Assembly: GCF_031432315.1 (NCBI RefSeq)
Contig: NZ_JAVKGO010000004.1
Coordinates: 1-64,000 of the forward strand
Origin: Serpentinicella sp031432315
Lineage (GTDB): Bacteria; Bacillota; Clostridia; Peptostreptococcales; Natronincolaceae
DNA length: 64,000 nt
Direction: 5' to 3'
Below, one piece after another: positions 37,832 through 46,899 of this stretch (within the stretch, counting starts at the first letter, position 1; each line of letters starts with the position of its first letter). The position numbers and the translations under genes were made by a program. Under the pieces are notes generated by a model that worked only from the letters and a program-made list of their open reading frames with translations, searched no databases and was not told the origin of the DNA.

Positions 37832-37860
37832 ATAATATCAATTTTTATGAGACATGTCAA
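37832..37860 (-). promoter_or_regulatory. Promoter of the DUF2325 gene
   Basis: TTGACA (37855-37860), 17 bp, TATTAT (37832-37837) on the minus strand. Confidence 0.8.
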
Positions 37861-37916
37861 GATAAAAGTTGGAAAGTAGAAAGTAGAAAGTTGGAAAGGG
37901 AGTTAAAACCTTGGTT

Positions 37917-37993
37917 TTAACAATTGTTAAACCGTAGTTAAACGGTTGTTCAACTATTGTTCAACCATCGTTCAACCATTGCTTAGCTATCGT
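37917..37993 (+). repeat. 11-bp unit array G
   Basis: ttttaacaattgttaaaccg and five further units ending attgcttagctatcgtt, preceded by gttggaaagtagaaag tracts (37868-37900). Lies between the DUF2325 promoter and the end of mutY. A small GTGCC/GGCAC hairpin (37997-38010) follows. Confidence 0.87.
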
Positions 37994-38024
37994 TTGTGCC
38001 TTTCGGCACTTTTATAATCCCACG

Positions 38025-39083
38025 CTATATATTTTTTAGTAGTTTTCGCACGGCTGTGGGAAGTGGATATTCTTCTAAGGCTTCTTTGGTTACCCATTTC
38101 ATTTTGGGGTAATCTACTTCGATTCTTTTTTCAATATCTACTTGGAAAAGGGTCATTTCCCACTTAATGTGGGTAAATACGTGCTTATCTTGTAGTATTG
38201 GTCTTGCCTTTATTACTTTTAGATTGAAGATGTGTTCTAGTTCTGATCCTATACTTATCCCTGCCTCTAAATTTTGATCTGTCTCAACTATTGGAAGTGC
38301 CCATAAATCTGATAATAAACCTGTAGTTGGTCGCTTTGTGATTAATATTTTATCCTCATGGGTTACTAAACCTACTTCAACAGGTTGTACTTTTTGCTTT
38401 TTCTTTTTTGTCTTAACTGGCAGCACAGTTTGTATATTCAGGGCGTAGGCTTTACACTGAGTTGTCAAAGGGCACTCTGTGCATCTGGGTTTTCTGGGAA
38501 CACAGATTAATGCCCCTAATTCCATAAGTCCTTGGTTAAAGTCTCCTGGGCTGTTAACTGGTACGACATCTTGGCCTATTATTTCGAAGTTTTTCTTTGT
38601 ATTGTTTAGGGTAATGTCCTCCGATATATTAAATAATCGGGAAAATACTCTTAAAACATTTCCATCAATTGCAGGGACTGCTATGTTGTAGGCAATGCTG
38701 GCAACCGCTCCAGCAGTGTATGGACCTATGCCTGGTAAGCTAATTAATCCTTTATAACTCTTTGGCATCTGACCATCATAAGTTTCTTTGACTACTCGGG
38801 CTGCTTTCATCATATTTTTTGGCCTTGAATAATACCCCAACCCTTCCCATACCTTTAGTACATCTTCTTCTTTTGCTTGGGCAAGATCCTCTACAGTAGG
38901 AAATTTAGTGATAAAGTAATTATAATAATCTATCACTGTATCAACTTTTGTTTGTTGAAGCATAATTTCTGATATCCAAATATAATAGGGATTTTTTGTT
39001 TGTCTCCAAGGTAAAACTCGCTGGTTTTTTCTAAACCATTCTACTAAATTCTTTTGTATGAATACTATATTTGTTTTTTCCAC
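38025..39083 (-). CDS. mutY: A/G-specific adenine glycosylase MutY
   Basis: Base-excision repair glycosylase that removes A opposite 8-oxoG. The HhH-GPD domain (residues 1-220) has ISEIMLQQTKVDTVI, LPGIGPYTAGAVASIAY and IDGNVLRVFSRL, with a 4Fe-4S loop C-x6-C-x2-C-x5-C (CVPRKPRCTECPLTTQC). The C-terminal Nudix-like domain (about 230-350) recognises 8-oxoG. The frame opens at a GTG (39098), but GAGG better serves the GTG at 39083. Confidence 0.95.
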   Translation of the reverse strand: MEKTNIVFIQKNLVEWFRKNQRVLPWRQTKNPYYIWISEIMLQQTKVDTVIDYYNYFITKFPTVEDLAQAKEEDVLKVWEGLGYYSRPKNMMKAARVVKETYDGQMPKSYKGLISLPGIGPYTAGAVASIAYNIAVPAIDGNVLRVFSRLFNISEDITLNNTKKNFEIIGQDVVPVNSPGDFNQGLMELGALICVPRKPRCTECPLTTQCKAYALNIQTVLPVKTKKKKQKVQPVEVGLVTHEDKILITKRPTTGLLSDLWALPIVETDQNLEAGISIGSELEHIFNLKVIKARPILQDKHVFTHIKWEMTLFQVDIEKRIEVDYPKMKWVTKEALEEYPLPTAVRKLLKNI

Positions 39084-39104
39084 TACAACACGCCTCACTA
39101 AACT

Positions 39105-40220
39105 TTAATTAAAGGGTCTATACTTACTTACTGGATGTATTCTCGCAATATACAATTGGTCTTTTATAACGATACCTCTTCTACCATTAGCTCTAGTAAC
39201 ATTAAAATATTCCGTATTATATGAGATGCCATTGGTTGTTCCTTGACTAGACCAGTATCTAAATCCAACGATTTTATTTCCTTCTCGCACCCAATCCATA
39301 AATACCGCTGTATGTCCTGTATTATTTTCTCGACTAAAGTCTATAAAGTCACCTGTTCTGGCATCCTCTAGTCTATTAACACCTAGACCAACACCGTACT
39401 TTTCAACTGCTACCACAATATTGCTTTGTGATTTTGGTCCTTGGGCGGCATACCAGTGCAAAATAAAATCAAATAATTGGTCTCTATTCATACCATTAAA
39501 ATCTTCTATTGGTATGCCTAATGCCTTATTTCTAGCCTGCATCGCATTAAAAAACACTTCAAAAGTAATTCCAGAGCAATGACTTGCTCTATTACCGCTA
39601 GGATGGGCTCTTAAAAGTTTCTGATTATTAAAGTATATTGTTTCTGTTACCCCATTGTAGTTATCATAATCTTCATTAAGTAAATAAGGATAGCTTCCAT
39701 TATACTTTTCTATTTCCCTTAATACGTATGTATTCAATTGTTGGTCTACTTCTACTTTCGTAAAGGGTTTGTCTGCATTTTCTTCATTAACCGTTTCTTC
39801 TTTTGATTGCTCTTCAGGGGCTACCTGTTCAACCTCGGTTGGTGGTGCTTGTTTTTTGACTATTTTCTTTTTTGCAGTCTGTTCTTTTGTTTCATTAGAA
39901 GTTTCACGCTCTACCACGGAGGTTTCCTGTTCTGGTTCATATTTTTGCTCATCGATTTCCATTTCTTCTTCATCTATTTCTTTTTCATCTATTTCATCTA
40001 TTTCTTCTTTTGCATCTATTTCTTCTTTTACATCAACTTCTTGAGACGCTATCAAAATCTCAGTTTTATCGCTTGTATCGCTTTTTATATTCTCAAAGCT
40101 TTCCATTGTAACAGACTCATCATCATTATTATTATTAATTAAAAAAAATGTCCACAAACTTACTGATCCTAGTAATATAACAGCCACTATTTTTGTTAAT
40201 AAGCTTATCCTATTCTTCAT
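39105..40220 (-). CDS. Secreted NlpC/P60- or CHAP-like putative amidase
   Basis: A 371-aa exoprotein. An N-terminal membrane/signal segment (residues 8-27) and a long Glu/Lys/Thr-rich linker (residues 35-150, with EIDEKEIDEEEMEIDE) precede a C-terminal domain. Candidate papain-like residues are the Cys in SHCSGITFEVFF and the His in NNTGHTAVFMDW, with GFRYWSSQGTTNGI after them. This resembles cysteine peptidases/amidases acting on wall peptides, but no exact family is assigned. It lies 21 bp upstream of mutY on the same strand. Confidence 0.62.
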   Translation of the reverse strand: MKNRISLLTKIVAVILLGSVSLWTFFLINNNNDDESVTMESFENIKSDTSDKTEILIASQEVDVKEEIDAKEEIDEIDEKEIDEEEMEIDEQKYEPEQETSVVERETSNETKEQTAKKKIVKKQAPPTEVEQVAPEEQSKEETVNEENADKPFTKVEVDQQLNTYVLREIEKYNGSYPYLLNEDYDNYNGVTETIYFNNQKLLRAHPSGNRASHCSGITFEVFFNAMQARNKALGIPIEDFNGMNRDQLFDFILHWYAAQGPKSQSNIVVAVEKYGVGLGVNRLEDARTGDFIDFSRENNTGHTAVFMDWVREGNKIVGFRYWSSQGTTNGISYNTEYFNVTRANGRRGIVIKDQLYIARIHPVSKYRPFN

Positions 40221-40323
40221 TCTATTCAGTCCTTTGTTTTAACTAGTCTATAACTTAATTATATAAGACTGAATGATGGAATTATAGTTGCAAATAATGT
40301 AATACTTTGAAACTTTAACTACA

Positions 40324-40366
40324 AGAAGTCTAGAAATTAGTGAAGCATCACATTCTCTAGACTTCT
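40324..40366 (-). terminator. Hairpin after the TPR gene
   Basis: AGAAGTCTAGA/TCTAGACTTCT 11-bp stem enclosing a second small hairpin (gtgatgcttcac on the minus strand). No long T run, so a terminator role is probable but not certain. Confidence 0.5.
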
Positions 40367-40377
40367 CAATAGAAATT

Positions 40378-41295
40378 CTAATGATTTTTTTGCGTAAATA
40401 GCGCTAAATGATGTAGCGGTCTTAATTCTTCATCCATTTTACCATACTCTCTAAGTCCAGGATTTAATTTAAAGCTACTCTCTAGATCATCTATGGCTTG
40501 TTCAAAATCCTTTGTAATTGTATATAAACAGGCCCGGTTATAATACAGCACTGACACATTTTTGTTATATTTAATTCCTGAAGTAAGCGCTTGTATTGCT
40601 TTTTCATAGCGCTCCTTTTCTTTGTATATAATCGCTACATTTAAATAGCTAAAAGCAAACTTTGGATTTTGGTCTATGGTCTTTAAATAAAAATCGATTG
40701 CTTCTTCTTTACGATCTAGTTTGTTTAAAATAACTGCCATATTGAATAAAGCCTTATAGTTTTCCGGCTTAATACAAAGGGCTTTTTCTATCATAACACG
40801 GGCTTGTTCATTTTCATCTAACTCTTCATAGATGCATCCGGTATTCACATAGGCCCAAAAGTATAGAGGATTTGCGTCTATGGCTTTTAAATAATAAGCA
40901 ATTGCTTTTCTTTTTTCTCCCATTTCATCATAAGTATTGGCTAGAAAAAAATATGCCCGATCATAATCTGGGTCTAGTTCAATTGCTTTTTTATAGTATT
41001 TAATTGCTTTATCGTATTCCTTAAGATTATCATATGTCATTGCAAGACTATAGTATCCTCTAGGATCCTCTGGATTATTTTCAATTACTTCTATATACTT
41101 CTCCTTAGCAGCGGAGTAATCTTCTAATTCATCATAAATTAGACCCATATCTAAAAGTAGCTCATTATCTTTTTGTTCAGGATCGCTTTTATATGCCTTT
41201 TTATAAAATTGAAGGGCTTTATGTAATTTTTTTTCTTCTTTAAATTTGTTTCCAATTATTTTATAATTTGATGTCATATAATTTTGTTCTTTCAT
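40378..41295 (-). CDS. TPR repeat protein
   Basis: A 305-aa soluble protein made almost wholly of about eight tetratricopeptide repeats. Examples of the A-helix/B-helix pattern are YYSLAMTYDNLKEYDKAIKY, AYFFLANTYDEMGEKRKAIA and YYNRACLYTITKDFEQAIDD. TPR solenoids are protein-interaction scaffolds; no catalytic or membrane part is present. It is divergent from the CAP-domain lipoprotein gene with a 208-bp shared upstream region. Confidence 0.9.
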   Translation of the reverse strand: MKEQNYMTSNYKIIGNKFKEEKKLHKALQFYKKAYKSDPEQKDNELLLDMGLIYDELEDYSAAKEKYIEVIENNPEDPRGYYSLAMTYDNLKEYDKAIKYYKKAIELDPDYDRAYFFLANTYDEMGEKRKAIAYYLKAIDANPLYFWAYVNTGCIYEELDENEQARVMIEKALCIKPENYKALFNMAVILNKLDRKEEAIDFYLKTIDQNPKFAFSYLNVAIIYKEKERYEKAIQALTSGIKYNKNVSVLYYNRACLYTITKDFEQAIDDLESSFKLNPGLREYGKMDEELRPLHHLALFTQKNH

Positions 41296-41503
41296 ATCTT
41301 ATCCTTTCGTTGCTTAACCTCTTTTGCTACAAGTATGATGAAAACACTTGTTTTTTATTCAAATTTTGCTTTATAACATGTTCATTCCTTTTTTTCCAAA
41401 AACTACTTTACAATAATGCTAATATATATGTACTTTAAAAGCAAATACTAAATATGTTTAAAATCATAAATAATTTTACTTAAATATTTAGGAGGTTATT
41501 CGT

Positions 41504-42574
41504 ATGAAGAAAAGAAAATGGATTATCGCTACAATCATTTTCTCCATGTTTATTTTTTCTGCATGTACTGGTACTGATGAAGTACCTGATAATAGACAAG
41601 GCATGCAGGAGGAGTTAGAAACAAACCACTCTTCTATTTTTAAAATAGCACCGGTTCGATACACTAGGATTCTTTCTGATAAAATTGATGTAAAATCAGG
41701 ATTTGGTAATCGTTTTGATACAATTGGCACACTTGACCAGGATGAAATTGTTCGTGTGCTGGATGAATTTGGTGATTGGTATGCAATAGAATTAGACAAT
41801 CATCAAATTGGTGCTATACCAATATTTGATGCACAACCAATTGTGCGAGAGCGACAAAAAGCAGATTTGACACCAGAGCAACCGGTACGTATCCCAACAC
41901 CTGTTGATCCGCCTACTGGAGATGATGTACAAGAAACACCAGCGCCTCCAGCGGATCCAGAACCTGAGACACCTATACCAGATGAACAAGATGATACTTT
42001 GCAGCCAATTACAGAACCAGATACACCTGCTCCCCCGGGAACAGATGTTGATGAACCGGATCAACCAGAAGTGGAAACGCCACCAGCCGAGGATTTATCC
42101 CCAGGACAGCCGGATATAACACCGCCTCGGGATGAGCCAACACCAGAGCAGCCTCCTAGAACTGCAGATGGGCCTCTTCGTGATTTAACCGATCAAGAAA
42201 GTCAAATGGTGGAACTTGTTAATCAAGAAAGAGAACGTAATAACTTACCTGCCCTAGAAGTAGATTTAGACGTTACAAGAGTCGCTAGGGTTAAATCACA
42301 GGATATGGTTGATCATGATTACTTTAGTCATAACTCACCTACCTATGGTAGTCCTTTTGATATGTTAGATGACTTTGGTATAAGTTATTTACATGCCGGT
42401 GAAAACTTAGCCGGGAATAATAATGTTCAAAATGCCCATACTTCTTTAATGAATAGTAGTGGTCATAGAAGAAATATTTTAAGCCCTGACTTTACCCATA
42501 TTGGTATTGGTGTTAAGCCTAGTCCAAGGTATGGATATGTTTACACACAAATGTTTATAAGTAAGCCACAGTAA
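41504..42574 (+). CDS. CAP/SCP-domain lipoprotein with SH3-like domain
   Basis: A 356-aa lipoprotein. The signal peptide ends in a lipobox (MFIFSAC, Cys23). A bacterial SH3-like domain (about 48-110, KSGFGNRFDTIGTLDQDEIV) is followed by a Pro/Glu/Asp-rich linker (about 125-225) and a C-terminal CAP domain of the YkwD type (LVNQERERNNLPALEVD, SHNSPTYGSPFDML, AGENLAGN, SGHRRNILSPDFTHIGIG). The His and Glu ligands of the CAP cavity are present. Clostridial homologues include spore and surface proteins; the precise role is unknown. AGGAGG RBS. Confidence 0.9.
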   Translation: MKKRKWIIATIIFSMFIFSACTGTDEVPDNRQGMQEELETNHSSIFKIAPVRYTRILSDKIDVKSGFGNRFDTIGTLDQDEIVRVLDEFGDWYAIELDNHQIGAIPIFDAQPIVRERQKADLTPEQPVRIPTPVDPPTGDDVQETPAPPADPEPETPIPDEQDDTLQPITEPDTPAPPGTDVDEPDQPEVETPPAEDLSPGQPDITPPRDEPTPEQPPRTADGPLRDLTDQESQMVELVNQERERNNLPALEVDLDVTRVARVKSQDMVDHDYFSHNSPTYGSPFDMLDDFGISYLHAGENLAGNNNVQNAHTSLMNSSGHRRNILSPDFTHIGIGVKPSPRYGYVYTQMFISKPQ

Positions 42575-43109
42575 TACAAAGGCTAAGGGTGATGCTTTAG
42601 GGGTTGAGATTCTTCGCTTTCGCTCATAAGCAGATGGCCGAAGAGAAGTTTCGTGCCAGTCGCTTACACAGCGTGCAAGCAGATGACCAAAAAGAAGTTT
42701 TGTGTCAGTCGCTTACACAGAGAGGAATGACAAGCGAAGAGAGTATGTCATCCTGAGTGTAACGAAGGATCTCGGGTTTGACTCTAGATTTACTTGTTAT
42801 TCTGACCTAGTGATACATCTCGGGTTTGACTTTAGGGTCTGAGATTCTTCGCTTTCGCTCAGAATGACAAGCAGCGAAGAGAGTGTGTCATCCTGAGCGA
42901 AGTGAAGGATCTCGGTTCTAAGGTTTGCGAATGTCCTAACCAACTAACCACTAACCAACTAACAACTGTTGCACTGACCGACAGTGAAGTCACAAGTTTG
43001 CAAATACGTAAATACACACGAATTTTCTAAAAATTTAAATAATTTGTGTGTATTTATACTTCTATCATTTCTTAATGTTTGCTACAATAATAATTAAGCA
43101 TTATATACT
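42575..43109. repeat. Repeat-rich spacer upstream of ilvE
   Basis: No gene. GAGATNC elements at 42606-42628 (truncated), 42746-42773, 42841-42869 and 42886-42913, two inverted relative to the others. A 44-bp direct duplication (42628-42671 and 42677-42720) differs only by five transitions. An accaactaaccactaacc tract (GTTGG module, inverted) lies at 42933-42963. The far end is plain AT-rich sequence. Confidence 0.85.
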
Positions 43110-43298
43110 TGAGGAAATTACATAACTAAATTTAGGCGAATAAATATAAAAAATATACCTTCCCTGCTTCGAATTTGTTAACTTGTTTTTTCATTATAAA
43201 TACAATGATACAAGTCAACAAATGAGGCGCGACCTCGGGTAACATTTTTTTATTTATTCTATGAACACCTTTAATAATGAAATTATGCAATTTCCTCA
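43110..43298. mobile_element. MITE copy 1 (189 bp)
   Basis: Terminal inverted repeats TGAGGAAATTACATAA and TTATGCAATTTCCTCA, flanked by CT on both sides. It has an internal inverted repeat (ATTTGTTAACTTGT with ACAAGTCAACAAAT) and a GAGG/CCTC hairpin. No coding capacity. About 90 percent identical to copy 2 and in the same orientation. Confidence 0.85.
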
Positions 43299-43350
43299 CT
43301 AAGAATAAAATAATAATACGCTCACAAATATACTTTAGGGGGTTAATAAA

Positions 43351-44370
43351 ATGTCATTAAATATTGATTGGGAAAATCTAGGTTTTTCTTATATTAAAAC
43401 GGATTATCGTTATATCTCTAAATGGAAAGACGGACAATGGGACAATGGTGAATTAGTTAAAGATAACAATTTAACAATTAGTGAAGCTTCTACGGCGCTT
43501 CATTATGGTCAACAATGCTTTGAAGGACTTAAAGCTTATAGAACAAAGGATGGTTCTATTCAACTATTTAGACCAGATGAAAATGCGAAAAGAATCAACA
43601 GGAGTGCGCGCAGGGTGTTAATGCCGGATGTTCCTGAGGAAAAGTTCATTGACGCCTGTAAACAAGTTGTTAAAGCTAATGAACACTTTGTACCCCCGTA
43701 TGGTTCTGGTGCAACACTTTACCTTAGACCATTTTTAATTGGGGTTGGAGATAATATCGGCGTAAAGCCTGCTCCTGAGTTTTTATTCTGTGTGTTTTGT
43801 TTACCCGTTGGTCCATACTTTAAAGGTGGCTTAACACCTGTTAACTTTATTATTTCTGAGTATGATCGGGCAGCTCCTTATGGTACTGGGGAAGCAAAGG
43901 TTGGAGGTAACTATGCAGCTAGTTTGTATCCTCATGAGCTTGCAGTCAAACAAGGATTTGCAGACTGTATTTACTTAGATCCTGCAACGCACACAAAAAT
44001 TGAAGAAGTTGGGGCAGCTAACTTTTTCGGAATAACGAAAGATAATAAGTTTATAACGCCTCAGTCCCCTTCTATTTTACCGAGTATTACGAAATACTCT
44101 TTAATGCATATTGCCTCTGAGTATTTAGGTATGGAAGTTGAGGAAAGAGATGTACTAGTAGATCATTTGGATGAGTTTGCGGAAGCTGGTGCTTGTGGTA
44201 CTGCTGCAGTTATTACCCCTATTGGTGGTATTCACCATAAAGGTAAATTACATGTGTTTCATAGTGAAACGGAAGTTGGACCAGTAACGAAAAAGCTCTA
44301 TGATACCCTTTATGGTATTCAATTTGGAGATGTTAAAGGTCCTGAAGGTTGGATTGTAAAAGTGAAATAA
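43351..44370 (+). CDS. ilvE: Branched-chain amino acid aminotransferase
   Basis: Fold-type IV PLP aminotransferase of 339 aa, BCAT group II form. STALHYGQQCFEGLKAYRT at the N-terminus, the PLP-Lys region GTGEAKVGGNYAASLYPHE, KIEEVGAANFFGI and the phosphate-cup ACGTAAVITPI. It interconverts Leu, Ile and Val with their 2-oxo acids. AGGGGG RBS. It stands alone between two MITE copies; its promoter must lie in or upstream of copy 1, because only 52 bp separate that element from the ATG. Confidence 0.96.
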   Translation: MSLNIDWENLGFSYIKTDYRYISKWKDGQWDNGELVKDNNLTISEASTALHYGQQCFEGLKAYRTKDGSIQLFRPDENAKRINRSARRVLMPDVPEEKFIDACKQVVKANEHFVPPYGSGATLYLRPFLIGVGDNIGVKPAPEFLFCVFCLPVGPYFKGGLTPVNFIISEYDRAAPYGTGEAKVGGNYAASLYPHELAVKQGFADCIYLDPATHTKIEEVGAANFFGITKDNKFITPQSPSILPSITKYSLMHIASEYLGMEVEERDVLVDHLDEFAEAGACGTAAVITPIGGIHHKGKLHVFHSETEVGPVTKKLYDTLYGIQFGDVKGPEGWIVKVK

Positions 44371-44371
44371 G

Positions 44372-44561
44372 TGAGGAAATTACATAACTAAATTTAAACG
44401 AATAAATATAAAAAATATACCTTCCCTGCTTCGAATTTGTCGACTTGTTTTTTTGTTTTAAATTCAATGATACAAGTCAACAAATGAGGCGCGACCTCAG
44501 GTAACATTTTGTCTATTTATTCTATGAAAACCTTTAATAATGTAATTATGTAATTTCCTCA
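44372..44561. mobile_element. MITE copy 2 (190 bp)
   Basis: Begins 1 nt after the ilvE stop. TGAGGAAATTACATAA and TTATGTAATTTCCTCA termini, AG duplicated on both sides (44370-44371, 44562-44563). The internal inverted repeat is better preserved here (ATTTGTCGACTTGT with ACAAGTCAACAAAT). Confidence 0.87.
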
Positions 44562-44564
44562 AGT

Positions 44565-44602
44565 AAAAGAAAACTTCTTTATATAAAGAAGTTTTCTTTT
44601 TT
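44565..44602. terminator. Bidirectional terminator of ilvE and the ABC-F gene
   Basis: Perfect 16-bp A/T-rich stem (aaaagaaaacttcttt with aaagaagttttctttt) and a T run on the plus side; an A run gives U on the minus side. MITE copy 2 sits between ilvE and this terminator. Confidence 0.92.
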
Positions 44603-44682
44603 ACCCACATTTACATCAATTTTTAAGTTGGTTATCCCCAAATTTCAATTTCTGCCCCAAGGCTTTTGTTAATATTTAATCT

Positions 44683-46581
44683 CTACTTCGTTCTTTGTTG
44701 TTCAATTTTCTCAGCTAAATCATTTAAGTACACCCATCGCTGCATTTTTTCATCAAGCTGTGCTTCTAAAATTTCTTTTTCTTCCGTTAGTTGTTGTAGC
44801 AGCACATGATCCGCCCCAGCTTGATTAATCTTTTGTTCATGGGTTTCAAGATTAGCCTCTACCTCTGCTATTACATCATCTATTTCATCGTATTCCTTTT
44901 GCTCTTTAAATGTAAACTTTAATGGCTTTTCTTTTTCTTGTTTCCAGGATTGATTACTTGTTGTTTTTTTATTGCTATTTTTCTGTTCAGTAATTTTTTC
45001 AGATTCTTTTTTCATTCTTTGGTAGTCTGAGTAATTCCCCGGATATTGTTTCACTTTTCCCTTTTCTTCTATTGCAAAAATCTTTTCTGTTATTTTATCC
45101 AGAAAATATCGGTCATGGGATACAGTAATTACTGCGCCAGGAAATTCATCTATATAATCCTCAAGGATCGTCAGGGTTTCGGTATCTAAGTCGTTGGTTG
45201 GTTCATCTAGTAGCAATACATTTGGTGCACCCATTAAGACCCTTAGTAAATGTAGTCTTCTTTTTTCTCCTCCAGAAAGTTTTTCTATAAATGTCCACTG
45301 CATATGGGAAGGAAATAGAAATCTTTCTAACATTTGAGATGCAGTTATTTTATCTCCTTCTGCGGTTGTAATGTACTCTGCCACTTCTTTTATATAGTCA
45401 ATGACTCTTAGAGAATCATCCATGTGATAGGTCTCCTGGGAGTACAGTCCAATCTTTACGGTTTCTCCTACCTCGACTTGTCCACTGCTAGGTTTTAAAT
45501 CTCCTTTTATAATGTTCATCAAGGTCGACTTTCCACTACCATTAGGACCCACTATACCAACACGATCATTTCTTAAAACGACATAATTAAAATCATTTAA
45601 TACTACTTTATTATCATATGTTTTGGTTATATTGTGTAGTTCTATTACTTTTTTCCCTAGGCGACTGCTGCCTACTGAAATATTCATCCTATCATCTTCG
45701 GTTTGAACCTGTCCATCCTGAAGTGCTTCAAATCGTTCTATTCTTGCTTTTTGTTTTGTTGTTCGGGCTTTTGCCCCTTTTCTAATCCAGGCGAGTTCTT
45801 TTTTGTACATGTCTTGTCGTTTCTTTTCATGTACTGCAACCATTTGCTCTCGCTCAAACTTCTTTTCTAAAAATTCACTATAATTTCCTGTATATTCATA
45901 CAAATTTCCTTTATCAATTTCAATAATTCTATTTACCACCCGGTCAAGAAAATAACGATCGTGGGTAATCATAAGTAGTGCACCTTTTCTTTTGTTTAAA
46001 TATTGCTCTAACCAATCGATTATATCACTGTCTAAATGGTTTGTTGGCTCATCCAGGATTAGTAGCTCGGAAGGATTCACTAAAGCAGAGGCCAATGCCA
46101 CACGCTTTTTTTGTCCTCCTGAAAGCGCCCCTATTTTTGCTTCAAAATCTGTAATTCCTAGCTTGGTAAGCACTGCTTTCGCTTCACTCTCTAATGTCCA
46201 ACCCCCTAGTGCATCGATTTCTTGCGTTAGCTTAATCATCCTATCACTAGAAGCCTGACCACTTTGACTTAGCTGGGTGTATTCTTTAATTAACCCCATT
46301 AATTTTGAATTAGATCGAAAGACCTGCTCTAATACAGTTGCATCTAAGTCGAAGTTTGGATTTTGGGGTAAATATTCCAGGACAAGGTTATTATTACGGA
46401 TCACTCTGCCTGCGTCGGGGACTTCGACTTCTGCTGTAATTTTTAACAGTGTTGTTTTACCTGTACCGTTAATACCAATGATTCCAATCTTGTCTCCTTG
46501 GTTAATACCAAAGCTGACATTATTTAAAAGCGTTTTTTCACTATAACTTTTGCTTATATTTTCTGCACTTAAAAGATTCAT
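44683..46581 (-). CDS. ABC-F protein, Uup type
   Basis: Twin-ATPase ABC-F protein of 632 aa with no membrane part. Both sites look intact: Walker A GINGTGKTT and GPNGSGKST, signatures ALSGGQKKR and KLSGGEKRR, Walker B LILDEPTNHLD and LLLDEPTNDLD. The linker region (about 240-300) is basic and the C-terminus (about 530-632) is a coiled coil typical of Uup. Family members act on the ribosome or on branched DNA; resistance roles exist in some subgroups, but nothing here indicates one. Confidence 0.93.
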   Translation of the reverse strand: MNLLSAENISKSYSEKTLLNNVSFGINQGDKIGIIGINGTGKTTLLKITAEVEVPDAGRVIRNNNLVLEYLPQNPNFDLDATVLEQVFRSNSKLMGLIKEYTQLSQSGQASSDRMIKLTQEIDALGGWTLESEAKAVLTKLGITDFEAKIGALSGGQKKRVALASALVNPSELLILDEPTNHLDSDIIDWLEQYLNKRKGALLMITHDRYFLDRVVNRIIEIDKGNLYEYTGNYSEFLEKKFEREQMVAVHEKKRQDMYKKELAWIRKGAKARTTKQKARIERFEALQDGQVQTEDDRMNISVGSSRLGKKVIELHNITKTYDNKVVLNDFNYVVLRNDRVGIVGPNGSGKSTLMNIIKGDLKPSSGQVEVGETVKIGLYSQETYHMDDSLRVIDYIKEVAEYITTAEGDKITASQMLERFLFPSHMQWTFIEKLSGGEKRRLHLLRVLMGAPNVLLLDEPTNDLDTETLTILEDYIDEFPGAVITVSHDRYFLDKITEKIFAIEEKGKVKQYPGNYSDYQRMKKESEKITEQKNSNKKTTSNQSWKQEKEKPLKFTFKEQKEYDEIDDVIAEVEANLETHEQKINQAGADHVLLQQLTEEKEILEAQLDEKMQRWVYLNDLAEKIEQQRTK

Positions 46582-46680
46582 CTTTTTGTACTCCTTTTTT
46601 CTTGAATAAAATTACTTCAGTCTTATATCTATTATAGTGTATTCTGAAAAGAATCACAAAAATTAAAACACAGATTTTTG

Positions 46681-46838
46681 GAACGATTGTTAAACGATAG
46701 TAAAACGATAGCTAAGCAATGGTTGAACGATGGTTGAACAGTGGTTGAACGATGGTCCAACAGTGGTTTAACGATGGCTAAGCAATGGTTGAACAATGGT
46801 TGAACAACCGTTCAACAACTGCTCAACGATTGTTAAAA
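46681..46838 (-). repeat. 11-bp unit array H (longest, about 14 units)
   Basis: Read on the minus strand it begins ttttaacaatcgttgagcag and runs for about 158 bp in 11-bp steps, with two internal gcttagc units. It is the only array in the window that clearly runs in minus orientation. It fills the gap between the ABC-F gene and ggt. Confidence 0.9.
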
Positions 46839-46873
46839 CTCTTTGTACTTCCAACTAGAACTAATTTCTAAAT

Positions 46874-46899
46874 AAAAAAACAGCGACTATCATCGCTGT
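46874..46899 (-). terminator. ggt terminator
   Basis: ACAGCGA/TCGCTGT stem with a 6-nt loop, T run on the minus strand; the stem begins at the ggt stop codon. Confidence 0.85.

Noticed and set aside
43110..44561. Paired riboswitch or T-box around ilvE
   Set aside because: Terminal inverted repeats, matching 2-bp flanks and a copy after the stop codon fit a MITE better than a leader regulator.
46681..46838. CRISPR-like array
   Set aside because: Units are 11 bp without unique spacers and there are no cas genes; it is a short-period tandem repeat.
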